A stretch of 64,000 nt of DNA from Arthrobacter sp. 31Y (lineage in GTDB: Bacteria > Actinomycetota > Actinomycetes > Actinomycetales > Micrococcaceae), in NCBI RefSeq assembly GCF_000526335.1, contig NZ_JAFW01000001.1:4092001-4156000 (forward strand). Reading direction: 5' to 3'. How positions within the stretch are numbered: position 1 is the first letter of the stretch; each line of letters starts with the position of its first letter. The notes beneath the pieces are model-generated. The model searched no databases. It was not told the origin of the DNA and worked only from the letters and a program-made list of their open reading frames with translations. Positions 54,789 to 63,243 of the stretch are shown here, piece by piece. The position numbers were made by a program, and so were the translations under genes.

Positions 54789-55721
54789 ATGTCTGACTTG
54801 CGCGCTAACGTTCCCGCCCTTGGTACCCTCCTGACCGCCATGGTCACCCCGTTCACTGAGGACGGCAAGGTTGACTATGACCAAGCCGCAGCGCTGGCAG
54901 AAAAGCTCGTCCAGGATGGTTGCGACGGACTCGTGGTCACTGGCACCACTGGAGAGACCTCAACCCTTACGGACGACGAAAACCTTGGTATGTTCAGGGC
55001 GGTCAAAGAGGCCGTTGGTGGCAGGGCCGCCATTATCGCCGGGACCGGCACCAACGACACCGCCCACTCCGTGCACCTCTCGCAGCGTGCAGCAGAAGTC
55101 GGCGTCGATGGTCTCCTGATCGTCACCCCTTACTACAACAAGCCCAGCCAAGCGGGCGTTCGTGCACACTTTGAGACCATTGCGTCGGCCACGGACCTGC
55201 CTGTCATGCTTTACGACATTCCGGGCCGATCCTCCATTGCGATCGCTCCCGAGACCATGATTGCGCTGGCGAAGCACCAGAACATCGTGGCCGTGAAGGA
55301 CGCAAAAGCGGACTTCGCCGCCGCCACACGCGTGATGGCTGAAACGGATCTGGTCTTCTACTCCGGAGATGACGGATTGACGCTGCAGTGGATGGCGCTC
55401 GGAGCCGTCGGCCTGGTGGGCGTCACCACCCATGTAGCCACGCGCCGCTTCCGTGAGTTGATCGATGCTGTCAACGCCAGCGACCTCGCCACGGCAAGGG
55501 CCATCAATTTTGAACTGGAACCCGTCATACGCGCAACCATGACGCGGGTCCAAGGCGCAGTAGCCGCCAAGCAGATTCTCAAGTGGCAGGGAGTCCTGCC
55601 CAACTCGGTTGTCCGTTTGCCCCTCGTGGAGCCGGACGCGACCGAGATCGAAATCATCCGCGGGGATTTGGCGGAAGCCGGAATGGACTTCGACGTCCAG
55701 GACGGTTCCGCCGGAAAGTAG
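54789..55721 (+). CDS. dapA: 4-hydroxy-tetrahydrodipicolinate synthase
   Basis: A 310-aa TIM-barrel aldolase condensing pyruvate with aspartate semialdehyde in lysine/DAP synthesis. Motifs: GTLLTAMVTPFTEDGKVDY, VTGTTGETSTLTDDE, the Tyr of MLYDIPGRSSIAI and the Schiff-base Lys in IVAVKDAKADFA. ATG 54789 is favoured by the adjacent -10 box and the canonical N-terminus. rnj starts 6 nt after its stop. Confidence 0.95.
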   Translation: MSDLRANVPALGTLLTAMVTPFTEDGKVDYDQAAALAEKLVQDGCDGLVVTGTTGETSTLTDDENLGMFRAVKEAVGGRAAIIAGTGTNDTAHSVHLSQRAAEVGVDGLLIVTPYYNKPSQAGVRAHFETIASATDLPVMLYDIPGRSSIAIAPETMIALAKHQNIVAVKDAKADFAAATRVMAETDLVFYSGDDGLTLQWMALGAVGLVGVTTHVATRRFRELIDAVNASDLATARAINFELEPVIRATMTRVQGAVAAKQILKWQGVLPNSVVRLPLVEPDATEIEIIRGDLAEAGMDFDVQDGSAGK

Positions 55722-55727
55722 CAAAAC

Positions 55728-57419
55728 ATGACCCAAACCGCCCTTCCCGGACTGGTTACTCCGCCGAAACTGCCGAAAGGCACGCTGCGGATTGTCCCGC
55801 TCGGTGGACTGGGAGAGATTGGCCGCAACATGGCGGTCTTCGAAATCGACGGCAAACTGCTGGTGGTTGACTGCGGTGTGCTCTTCCCCGAAGAGACCCA
55901 GCCCGGCGTCGACTTGATCCTGCCTGATTTCTCCTACATTGAGGACCGGCTGCAGGACATCGTAGGCGTCGTGCTGACCCATGGTCACGAGGACCATATT
56001 GGTGCGGTTCCCTACCTCCTACGGCTCAAGGCTGACATCCCCCTGATCGGGTCCCAGCTGACCCTTGCCCTGGTGGAGGCCAAGCTTCAGGAACACCGGA
56101 TCAAGCCGTACACGCTGACCGTCACGGAGGGGCAGGTGGAGCAGTTCGGCCCGTTCGAGTGCGAATTCGTTGCAGTCAACCACTCCATTCCGGACGCGTT
56201 GGCAGTTTTCATCCGCACCGAGGGCGGTACCGTCCTTCACACGGGCGACTTCAAGATGGATCAGTTGCCGCTGGATGGCCGTATCACGGACCTTCGGCAC
56301 TTCGCGCGCCTTGGCGAAGAGGGCGTGGACCTCTTCATGGCAGACTCCACCAACGCGGATGTACCGGGCTTCACCACTGCCGAGAAGGAAATCGGCCCCA
56401 CGTTGGACCGGCTGTTCGGACAGGCCAAGAAGCGCATCATCGTGGCGTCGTTCTCGTCCCACGTTCACCGTGTCCAGCAGGTTCTGGATGCCGCAGCCAA
56501 ACATAACCGCAAGGTGGCCTTTGTTGGCCGTTCAATGGTCCGGAACATGGCTATCGCAGCCAAGCTCGGGTATCTCGATGTCCCGCAAGGCATCCTGGTG
56601 GACATCAAGAACATCGACAACATGCCGGACGACCGCGTAGTCCTCATGTCCACAGGCTCACAGGGTGAGCCGATGGCTGCGCTCTCCCGTATGGCCAACG
56701 GTGACCACCGTGTGATCGTTGGCAAGGGCGATACCGTCATCCTGGCCTCCAGCCTCATCCCGGGCAATGAGAACGCCGTTTTCCGTATCATCAACGGCCT
56801 TCTCAAGCTCGGCGCCGATGTGATCCATAAAGGCACTGCAAAGGTTCACGTCTCCGGACACGCAGCCGCCGGCGAGTTGCTTTACTGCTACAACATCCTC
56901 GAGCCGCTCAATGCGATGCCGGTCCATGGTGAAACCCGGCACTTGATAGCGAACGGAAACATAGCCGCTGAGTCCGGAGTTCCTTCGGACAGCATCATCC
57001 TGAGCGACAACGGCACGGTTATTGACCTCAAGGACCACATGGCGAACATTGTCGGCCAAGTGGAGGTCGGGTTCGTTTACGTGGACGGCTCCAGCGTGGG
57101 CGAAATCACCGACGCCGATCTGAAGGACCGCCGAGTCCTGGGAGATGAGGGCTTCATTTCCATCATCACGGTCATCAGCCGCACTACTGGCAAGATCGTT
57201 TCCGGTCCGGAGATCCATGCCCGTGGCGTAGCCGAGGATGACTCAGTGTTCGACGAGATCATTCCCAAGATCAACGCGGCGCTCGAAGACGCTGTGCTTA
57301 ACCACGCAGATCACACCAACCACCAGTTGCAGCAGGTGGTCCGCAGGATCATTGGGACCTGGGTTAACCGCAAGCTGCGCCGCCGCCCGATGATCATTCC
57401 GGTGGTCCTGGAGGCGTAG
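55728..57419 (+). CDS. rnj: Ribonuclease J
   Basis: A 563-aa metallo-beta-lactamase/beta-CASP RNase with 5'-3' exo- and endonuclease activity in mRNA and rRNA turnover. Zinc motif LTHGHEDHIGAVPYLL, the beta-CASP region with STNADVPGFTTAEKEIG and SSHVHRVQQVLDAAAKH, and VSGHAAAGEL with HGETRHL. C-terminal domain ends with VNRKLRRRPMIIPVVLEA. dapA-rnj-ftsK order is conserved in actinobacteria. Confidence 0.95.
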   Translation: MTQTALPGLVTPPKLPKGTLRIVPLGGLGEIGRNMAVFEIDGKLLVVDCGVLFPEETQPGVDLILPDFSYIEDRLQDIVGVVLTHGHEDHIGAVPYLLRLKADIPLIGSQLTLALVEAKLQEHRIKPYTLTVTEGQVEQFGPFECEFVAVNHSIPDALAVFIRTEGGTVLHTGDFKMDQLPLDGRITDLRHFARLGEEGVDLFMADSTNADVPGFTTAEKEIGPTLDRLFGQAKKRIIVASFSSHVHRVQQVLDAAAKHNRKVAFVGRSMVRNMAIAAKLGYLDVPQGILVDIKNIDNMPDDRVVLMSTGSQGEPMAALSRMANGDHRVIVGKGDTVILASSLIPGNENAVFRIINGLLKLGADVIHKGTAKVHVSGHAAAGELLYCYNILEPLNAMPVHGETRHLIANGNIAAESGVPSDSIILSDNGTVIDLKDHMANIVGQVEVGFVYVDGSSVGEITDADLKDRRVLGDEGFISIITVISRTTGKIVSGPEIHARGVAEDDSVFDEIIPKINAALEDAVLNHADHTNHQLQQVVRRIIGTWVNRKLRRRPMIIPVVLEA

Positions 57420-57441
57420 CCGCCCAGCAACATGAATACCC

Positions 57442-57477
57442 AAGGGGGCCTGAAATCCGCGGATTTCGGGCCCCCTT
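57442..57477 (+). terminator. Strong terminator hairpin after rnj
   Basis: AAGGGGGCCTGAAATCC and its complement (one T-G pair) form a 17-bp stem with a GC loop, starting 22 nt after the rnj stop and followed by CGGG. It ends 5 nt before the ftsK -10 box. Confidence 0.75.
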
Positions 57478-57481
57478 CGGG

Positions 57482-57487
57482 TAGCGT
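57482..57487 (+). promoter_or_regulatory. -10 box TAGCGT, leaderless ftsK
   Basis: TAGCGT ends 7 nt before ATG 57495; no ribosome site. Confidence 0.5.
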
Positions 57488-57494
57488 GGCACTT

Positions 57495-60383
57495 ATGGCG
57501 ACCCGTACTACCTCCACGCCACGAGGCAGCTCCAGCAATAAATCCGGCGGCACAGGCCGGAGCACAGCCGCATCCAAAACCAGCGGAGCTGCTTCCAAAA
57601 CCAGCGCCGCCGCGAGCAAGAGCGGGCGAGGCGGCACTGCCCGCACCAAGCAGGGGGCCGCCGTCGAGCCCCAAGCGCCGCTGCCGCTGCGCATGCTGTC
57701 AGGTTTCTGGCAGGGGATCGGCCATGTTGTAGGCGCCGGTGTCCGGCGGATCGGCTATGACGTCAGCGATCTCGACCCCGCCGACCGCCGGGATGGTGCG
57801 GCCCTGTTCAACTTGGTGTTGGGCGTCGTGATCGCCACCTTTGCCTGGTGGGGTTTGACTGGTTGGCTTCCTGACATGGTCTACAGCGTCGTCAACGGCA
57901 CTTTCGGTTGGATGTCCCTGGTCCTGCCGTTCATGCTGTTCGTCTGCGCTTTCCGCCTCTTCCGCGAGCCCCAGGACGGACGGGGCAACAACCGGGTAGG
58001 CATTGGGTTCATGATCATGACCCTGGCCGGCTCCGGTCTGGCGCATGTCATCGGAGGCCTGCCCACGGTTGCAGATGGGTTCGATGGCTTGCGCAAGGCG
58101 GGCGGAATGCTGGGCTTCCTCGCGGCCGCTCCTCTGGCCGCAATCCACGCGGCCGTTCCCGTTGTTCTCTACGGATTGCTTGCTTTTGTATCCCTGTTGA
58201 TCGTCACAGCCACTCCCTTTGGCGCTATCCCCTCCCGCATCCGCGGCGCTTACGAGCACCTCATGGGCGTGGACCTCATGGACGAGTCCGTCAAGGACGC
58301 CCATGACCGCAGCTACCTCTACGAAAATGAGGCCGCCACCAAGCCCAGGAAGAAAAAGCGCATGCGCTTCTTCGGGAAGGACGAGGAAGCGGACACCACC
58401 TTGGAAGGCTACGTCGGGGACGAGGCCTTCGAGCATGCAATCGTCGACGACGACGAAAATCCAGATACGTCTGAACCACGGGTTCCGCCGGGGGTGCGTC
58501 GCCCTACGCAGGCGGAAATCGCCGTCGGGAAAATCAAGGCTGCCCAAGGCCTGGGCGCCACCCCGGGAATCGAGAACCCCACCGAAGCCATCCCGATCCT
58601 TACTCCGGAGATGCCCGCACCCGCACCTCCAGTTGCGCAGGTTCCGGCGAAGCCTGCAGGGGCACCCCTCCCGCAGACGCCCATCCCACAACGCACAGAG
58701 CAACTATCCTTGGCAGGCGACGTCACCTACACCTTGCCGGCCTCGGACTACCTGACACCGGGCTCCATCCCGAAGGAGCGGACGGAAGCCAATGACGCCG
58801 TCGTCGCCGCCCTGACGGACACCCTCACGCAGTTCAACGTCGAAGCCGCTGTGACGGGCTTCAGCCGCGGCCCTACTGTGACGCGCTATGAGATCGAACT
58901 GTCACCGGGCACCAAGGTGGAGCGCGTCACCGCCCTGTCCAAGAACATCTCCTATGCCGTGGCGTCGAGTGATGTGCGGATTCTGAGTCCCATCCCCGGC
59001 AAATCGGCCATTGGCATCGAGATCCCCAACACGGACCGCGAAACCGTGTCCCTTGGCGACGTGCTGCGGAGCCAGAATGCGCGCCGGACGGACCACCCGA
59101 TGGTCATGGGCGTGGGCAAGGACGTCGAGGGTGGTTACGTTGTAGCCAACCTCGCCAAGATGCCCCACTTGCTCGTCGCCGGTGCCACCGGCGCTGGTAA
59201 GTCCAGCTTTGTGAACTCCATGATCACCTCCATCCTGATGCGCGCCACGCCGGATGAGGTCCGGATGGTCATGGTGGATCCCAAGCGCGTGGAACTCACG
59301 GCCTACGAGGGCGTCCCGCACCTCATCACGCCCATCATCACCAACCCCAAGAAGGCCGCCGAGGCCCTTCAGTGGGTGGTTCGTGAGATGGACGCCCGTT
59401 ACGACGACCTCGCCAACTACGGCTACAAGCACATTGACGACTTCAACAAAGCGGTCAGGGCCGGCAAGGTTGTGCCACCGGTGGACTCCAAGCGCATCAT
59501 CAAGCCTTACCCGTATCTGCTGGTGATCGTTGACGAGCTCGCCGACCTCATGATGGTTGCACCACGCGATGTGGAAGACTCGATTGTCCGCATCACCCAG
59601 CTCGCACGTGCCGCCGGTATCCACTTGGTGCTGGCAACCCAGCGTCCATCCGTGGATGTTGTCACAGGCCTGATCAAGGCGAACGTTCCATCCCGGATGG
59701 CGTTTGCCACATCGTCTGTCACCGACTCCCGTGTTGTGTTGGACCAGCCGGGCGCCGAGAAGCTGATCGGACAAGGCGACGCGCTGTTCCTCCCGATGGG
59801 TGCTTCCAAGGCCATGCGTGTTCAGGGTGCCTGGGTTACGGAATCCGAGATCCATAAGGTTGTGGAGCACGTCAAGGGGCAGCTGCAGGCGGTCTACCGC
59901 GACGACGTCGCTGCAGAGGCGCCCAAGAAGCAGATCGACGACGACATCGGAGACGACCTCGAAGTCCTGCTCCAGGCAACGGAGCTTGTGGTGACCACAC
60001 AGTTCGGTTCAACGTCCATGCTTCAGCGAAAGCTTCGAGTGGGCTTTGCCAAGGCCGGCCGTCTCATGGACTTGCTGGAATCCCGCGGAGTGGTGGGCCC
60101 CTCGGAGGGTTCCAAGGCGCGCGACGTCCTGGTGAAGCCTGATGACCTCGCTGCCGTTCTGGCCGCGATGAAGGGCCAGGAGTCACCCGCTGCGCCCGAC
60201 GCCCAGACGGCCGCACTGAGCGATAACGCGAACTCGAACATCGCCGTCGGCGGTTATGCCGAAGACCTTGTCCAGGCGGACCTGGACAACCGGACACAGG
60301 CCATTGAATATTACGACGGCGCAGATGGCCCGAATGATGACGAAGAGGGCGGCGAGGACGCCTGGTCGCTCACGGGAAGGTAG
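57495..60383 (+). CDS. ftsK: DNA translocase FtsK/SpoIIIE
   Basis: A 962-aa septal DNA pump. N-terminus is Ser/Thr/Ala/Lys-rich (about 60 residues), then four membrane helices between residues 110 and 260, an acidic/Pro-rich linker to about 430, and the motor: Walker [16 protein letters not shown], Walker [17 protein letters not shown], and [16 protein letters not shown]. The C-terminal winged-helix gamma domain ([18 protein letters not shown]) reads chromosome-orienting sequences. ATG 57495 begins the polar tail; the open frame upstream covers the terminator. Confidence 0.96.
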   Translation: MATRTTSTPRGSSSNKSGGTGRSTAASKTSGAASKTSAAASKSGRGGTARTKQGAAVEPQAPLPLRMLSGFWQGIGHVVGAGVRRIGYDVSDLDPADRRDGAALFNLVLGVVIATFAWWGLTGWLPDMVYSVVNGTFGWMSLVLPFMLFVCAFRLFREPQDGRGNNRVGIGFMIMTLAGSGLAHVIGGLPTVADGFDGLRKAGGMLGFLAAAPLAAIHAAVPVVLYGLLAFVSLLIVTATPFGAIPSRIRGAYEHLMGVDLMDESVKDAHDRSYLYENEAATKPRKKKRMRFFGKDEEADTTLEGYVGDEAFEHAIVDDDENPDTSEPRVPPGVRRPTQAEIAVGKIKAAQGLGATPGIENPTEAIPILTPEMPAPAPPVAQVPAKPAGAPLPQTPIPQRTEQLSLAGDVTYTLPASDYLTPGSIPKERTEANDAVVAALTDTLTQFNVEAAVTGFSRGPTVTRYEIELSPGTKVERVTALSKNISYAVASSDVRILSPIPGKSAIGIEIPNTDRETVSLGDVLRSQNARRTDHPMVMGVGKDVEGGYVVANLAKMPHLLVAGATGAGKSSFVNSMITSILMRATPDEVRMVMVDPKRVELTAYEGVPHLITPIITNPKKAAEALQWVVREMDARYDDLANYGYKHIDDFNKAVRAGKVVPPVDSKRIIKPYPYLLVIVDELADLMMVAPRDVEDSIVRITQLARAAGIHLVLATQRPSVDVVTGLIKANVPSRMAFATSSVTDSRVVLDQPGAEKLIGQGDALFLPMGASKAMRVQGAWVTESEIHKVVEHVKGQLQAVYRDDVAAEAPKKQIDDDIGDDLEVLLQATELVVTTQFGSTSMLQRKLRVGFAKAGRLMDLLESRGVVGPSEGSKARDVLVKPDDLAAVLAAMKGQESPAAPDAQTAALSDNANSNIAVGGYAEDLVQADLDNRTQAIEYYDGADGPNDDEEGGEDAWSLTGR

Positions 60384-60394
60384 CCCAAAGAGGG

Positions 60395-60400
60395 TAGCCT
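60395..60400 (+). promoter_or_regulatory. -10 box TAGCCT, leaderless pgsA
   Basis: TAGCCT ends 6 nt before GTG 60407; no ribosome site. Confidence 0.5.
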
Positions 60401-60406
60401 TGTGGG

Positions 60407-61009
60407 GTGACTAAAGCCGAGGGTGATAACGCGACTTCCAGCAGCTCCGACGTCTGGAACCTGCCCAACATCCTCACCATGCTCCGCATCGCCCTGGTTC
60501 CGTTCTTCGTTTGGTTCCTCGTGGCCGACGACGGCGAGTACGGCATCTGGCGTTGGGCGGCCGTTGTGGCTTTCGCTGTTGCCATCTACACGGACAAGCT
60601 CGACGGCGACATCGCCCGGGCGCGGGGCCTGATCACCAACTTCGGCAAGATCGCCGATCCGATTGCCGACAAGCTGCTGATCGGATCCGCGCTGGTTCTT
60701 TTGTCCATCCTGGGGGAGTTGCCTTGGTGGGTGACCATCCTTATCCTCGTGCGGGAGTGGGGGATCACCGCGCTTCGATTCGTCGTCATCCGGTACGGCG
60801 TCATGCCGGCTTCGCGGGGTGGCAAGCTGAAAACAGTAGTCCAAACTGTGGCCATCCTCCTCTACCTCCTACCGCTGAAGGCGATCGCTCCTTGGCTGGG
60901 TGACGTCGCATTCTGGGTCATGATGGCGGCCCTTGCCATCACCCTGTGGACCGGAGTGGAATATGTGGTCCAGGCGCTGAAGCTGCGTGCGGCCGGGCGG
61001 CGTGCATGA
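60407..61009 (+). CDS. pgsA: CDP-diacylglycerol-glycerol-3-phosphate 3-phosphatidyltransferase
   Basis: A 200-aa membrane enzyme of phosphatidylglycerol synthesis. The CDP-alcohol phosphotransferase motif DxxDGxxARxxxxxxxxGxxxDxxxD is intact: the first part reads DKLDGDIARARG and the second FGKIADPIADK. Several hydrophobic helices surround it. GTG start; overlaps cinA by 4 nt (ATGA). Confidence 0.93.
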   Translation: MTKAEGDNATSSSSDVWNLPNILTMLRIALVPFFVWFLVADDGEYGIWRWAAVVAFAVAIYTDKLDGDIARARGLITNFGKIADPIADKLLIGSALVLLSILGELPWWVTILILVREWGITALRFVVIRYGVMPASRGGKLKTVVQTVAILLYLLPLKAIAPWLGDVAFWVMMAALAITLWTGVEYVVQALKLRAAGRRA

Positions 61010-61518
61010 CGCTCCATGAAGACGCATCCGCTGCAGCGCAGACATCCACGGCTGCTGTCGCCATGGCTATCGGGAGCAAACTCACCGTGGCCACGGCTGA
61101 GTCGCTGACAGCCGGAATGGTGGCCGCAACGCTGGCCAACACACCCGGCGCGTCCGGGATGCTGCAGGGCGGAGTGGTTGCCTACCAGAACTCGGTGAAG
61201 GCAGGCGTCCTGGGCGTTTCGGAGGAACTGCTTGCAGCGGTGGGCTCCGTTGACGGGCAAGTGGCTGAGGCAATGGCCGACGGCGCCCGGCGGGTCTGCG
61301 GGGCCGACCTCGGGATATCCACCACTGGCGTGGCGGGGCCCGAGCCGCACGACGGCAAAACCGTAGGCACTGTGTTCATTGGCATTGCCGGTAAATCCGG
61401 AACAGAGTCGTTTGAATACCGTTTTTCGGGGGACAGACATTCCATCAGGGAACAAGCCTGCGAGGCCGCTGTGGCGCGTCTGCTTGCTGCGCTGAGTGAC
61501 GTTGGTTACCGTTCGTAA
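61006..61518 (+). CDS. pncC: CinA-family nicotinamide-nucleotide amidase
   Basis: A 170-aa CinA C-terminal-domain protein (PncC type), deamidating NMN in pyridine nucleotide recycling. Motifs: LTVATAESLTAGMVAATLAN, GVVAYQNSVKAGVLGV and GVAGPEPHDGKTVGTVF. It lacks the N-terminal domain of full CinA. ATG overlaps the pgsA stop. pgsA-cinA-regulator-recA order is conserved in actinobacteria. Confidence 0.9.
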   Translation: MTLHEDASAAAQTSTAAVAMAIGSKLTVATAESLTAGMVAATLANTPGASGMLQGGVVAYQNSVKAGVLGVSEELLAAVGSVDGQVAEAMADGARRVCGADLGISTTGVAGPEPHDGKTVGTVFIGIAGKSGTESFEYRFSGDRHSIREQACEAAVARLLAALSDVGYRS

Positions 61519-61748
61519 AGTAGTCGGGAACAAAAACTGATTGCCAATAGTTGTGTCATTGTGTCGCTTCGGAAGAGCCGGGGCGCCTAGGATGTAAAAA
61601 CCAACCCGGTCCGCCAGCCAGCGAACCGGATGACTGAGGGAGCAAGGCGATACAGATGGTAAAGCAGCCCGTATCCGTAAACGGCGTTGTCCGCTGGAAG
61701 GATGTGGGCTTGGCTGATCAGACACAGAGCGAACAGAAGGAGCGCAAA

Positions 61749-62090
61749 ATGGTTGTACTACGCCACGAGATCGGTGATGTACTGCGCGATGTCCGCCAGC
61801 GTCAGGGCCGTACCCTCCGCGAGGTTTCGCACAGCGCCCGCGTTTCACTCGGCTACTTGAGTGAAGTTGAACGCGGCCAAAAGGAGGCTTCTTCCGAGCT
61901 CCTGTCTTCTATCTGCACAGCCCTGGATGTTCCGCTGTCCCACATGCTTCGCGAAGTCAGCGATCGCGTGGCCGTCGCAGAAGGTGTTGCAGTTCCGGAC
62001 ACTGTTCCGCAGGAATTCTCCCAGCGTTATGGTCGCGATCTGGACCTCACGGACGACTTCCCGCAGGGAATGCTCTCCGGAGCCCGGTAA
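61749..62090 (+). CDS. XRE-family helix-turn-helix regulator, ClgR-like
   Basis: A 113-aa regulator. [23 protein letters not shown] with [20 protein letters not shown], nearly the ClgR/PopR pattern controlling Clp protease and stress genes in actinobacteria. ATG 61749 is chosen for its GAAGGAG site and the matching family N-terminus ([11 protein letters not shown]); ATG 61656 would add 31 residues and also has a weaker purine site. Downstream of pgsA-cinA, upstream of recA, as in Streptomyces and Mycobacterium. Confidence 0.85.
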   Translation: MVVLRHEIGDVLRDVRQRQGRTLREVSHSARVSLGYLSEVERGQKEASSELLSSICTALDVPLSHMLREVSDRVAVAEGVAVPDTVPQEFSQRYGRDLDLTDDFPQGMLSGAR

Positions 62091-62110
62091 CCGTTCCATC
62101 AGAATCATGG

Positions 62111-62143
62111 AAAAGGTCCCCAGCCTGAGGCTGGGGACCTTTT
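62111..62143 (+). terminator. Intrinsic terminator after the ClgR-like gene
   Basis: AAAAGGTCCCCAGCC and its exact complement form a 15-bp stem with a TGA loop that runs into TTTT, 20 nt past the stop; it may also serve the converging MarR gene. Confidence 0.85.
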
Positions 62144-62179
62144 TCGTCGAACGCGGAATGGTCGTTGGGCGGGGGCTGT

Positions 62180-62719
62180 TCAGACGGCCTCGTTTTTGTC
62201 CTCGATGTCGAGTCCTGGGTCCCTAACGTTGAGGACGCCGTCACCGTAAATGGCGTTAAGGCGGCCCATGTAGTCAGCCAGCGTTTGGACGTCCTCCAGC
62301 GGCCATTCGCCGAGTCGTTCACGGAATACCTGCCTCCGTGCGTCCTGGACCTGGTGCATCTTTTCCTCGCCCTTGTCTGTCAACCGGATGGATTGGGCCC
62401 TGCCGTCCTGCGGGTCTGCCTCCTTGTAGACCAGGCCGATGCTCTCCAGGAAGGCGATCTGACGGCTCACAGACGGCTTGCCAACCCCAATGCAGGTGGC
62501 AAGGTCCGTGAGCCGGATGGGCCCTTCCCTGCGGATGACCGTAAGGAGCCCGTAGGCAGCAGGTTCCATGTCCGGATGGACCTGGCGTGACAATTGATGG
62601 GAGATGGAACGGGCGCGGCGCCAGAGCAGGCTCAGCTGGTGTTCCACCTGCTGGAGGGCGTCGTCCACGGCGTCGCCTGGCACGGCCGGACTGGGCGTGC
62701 TCTGGAGAGGATTGCTCAT
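62180..62719 (-). CDS. MarR-family transcriptional regulator
   Basis: A 179-aa winged-helix regulator: QVEHQLSLLWRRARSISHQL N-terminal helix, YGLLTVIRREGPIRLTDLA, VGKPSVSRQIAFLESIGLVY (recognition helix) and wing EADPQDGRAQSIRLTDKGEE. ATG 62719 is chosen because TAGAAT ends 7 nt upstream and because longer starts (62728, 62746, 62770) run into the divergent DUF3046 promoter. Target and ligand unknown. Confidence 0.88.
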   Translation of the reverse strand: MSNPLQSTPSPAVPGDAVDDALQQVEHQLSLLWRRARSISHQLSRQVHPDMEPAAYGLLTVIRREGPIRLTDLATCIGVGKPSVSRQIAFLESIGLVYKEADPQDGRAQSIRLTDKGEEKMHQVQDARRQVFRERLGEWPLEDVQTLADYMGRLNAIYGDGVLNVRDPGLDIEDKNEAV

Positions 62720-62726
62720 GGCAACC

Positions 62727-62757
62727 ATTCTAGAGTCCGGCGCCATGAGAGACTCTA
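62727..62757. promoter_or_regulatory. MarR promoter with TAGAGTC/GACTCTA inverted repeat
   Basis: Minus-strand TAGAAT (62727-62732) ends 7 nt before the MarR ATG. A 7-bp inverted repeat TAGAGTC ... GACTCTA with a 13-bp spacer spans 62731-62757 and covers the promoter and the start of the divergent DUF3046 gene, so it is a candidate autoregulatory operator. Confidence 0.4.
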
Positions 62758-62760
62758 TCG

Positions 62761-62985
62761 GTGAGGGCAAGTGACTTTTGGCGATTAATGGACGACGAAT
62801 TCGGGGCAGGCTACTCCCGGGTCCTGGCCAACTCCCTGGTACTCGCCGGTGTGGGTGGACGGACTGCCGTCGAGGCGTTAGCCTCCGGCTACCAGCCCCG
62901 CGAGGTGTGGTTGGCTGTGTGCGAGGTTCAGGATGTTCCTCCCGAGCGAAGGCTGGGCAAGGACATCAAGCCGGCCCCAAACTGA
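62761..62985 (+). CDS. DUF3046 domain protein
   Basis: A 74-aa conserved actinobacterial protein found just upstream of recA. It starts MRASDFWRLMDDEFGAGYSR (GTG start) and ends RLGKDIKPAPN; the SDFW and DDEFG residues are family marks. Function unknown; the position next to recA suggests only genomic association. Short and acidic-basic mixed, no membrane segment. Confidence 0.85.
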   Translation: MRASDFWRLMDDEFGAGYSRVLANSLVLAGVGGRTAVEALASGYQPREVWLAVCEVQDVPPERRLGKDIKPAPN

Positions 62986-63038
62986 CCACTTGTGTCTCGC
63001 TGGGCAAAGGGCCCTGGAAGACACGCCGTGCCCGTCAT

Positions 63039-63054
63039 TCGAATATCTGTTCGG
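63039..63054. promoter_or_regulatory. LexA (SOS) box upstream of recA
   Basis: TCGAATATCTGTTCGG matches the actinobacterial LexA motif with one end mismatch. It overlaps the -35 position of a promoter whose -10 is TATGCT at 63062-63067. Confidence 0.75.
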
Positions 63055-63061
63055 ATGGGGA

Positions 63062-63067
63062 TATGCT
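63062..63067 (+). promoter_or_regulatory. LexA-controlled recA promoter -10, TATGCT
   Basis: TATGCT lies 7 bp after the LexA box; predicted start near 63074, giving a leader of about 170 nt before recA. Confidence 0.5.
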
Positions 63068-63155
63068 CCTGAAAGAGGAAAATTGATCCTGAACGACGCG
63101 TCCGGGGCATGCCGACATTCCTGTTTATCCACATAGCAGGGGTCGGCTTGTAAAA

Positions 63156-63178
63156 ATGTCAGGGCGCCGTAATAGCGT
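63156..63178 (+). promoter_or_regulatory. Second recA promoter, RecA-NDp (PafBC-type) motif
   Basis: ATGTCAGGG, 8 bp, then TAGCGT resembles the LexA-independent mycobacterial damage promoter TTGTCRGTG-N8-TANNNT with two mismatches and the exact spacing. Start would be near 63185, 60 nt before recA. Also flanked by a 7-bp inverted repeat ATGTCAG ... CTGACAT. Confidence 0.55.
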
Positions 63179-63243
63179 CTGACATGACAGGAAAGCGGCC
63201 TTTCAGGCCACTCCACAGCGAGAAAGCATCAGAGGTGTGAACC

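Noticed and set aside
61556..61640. ClgR-type operator upstream of the XRE regulator
   Set aside because: Only CGC-like fragments with the wrong spacing (CGCCAGCCAGCG) were found; not good enough to call.
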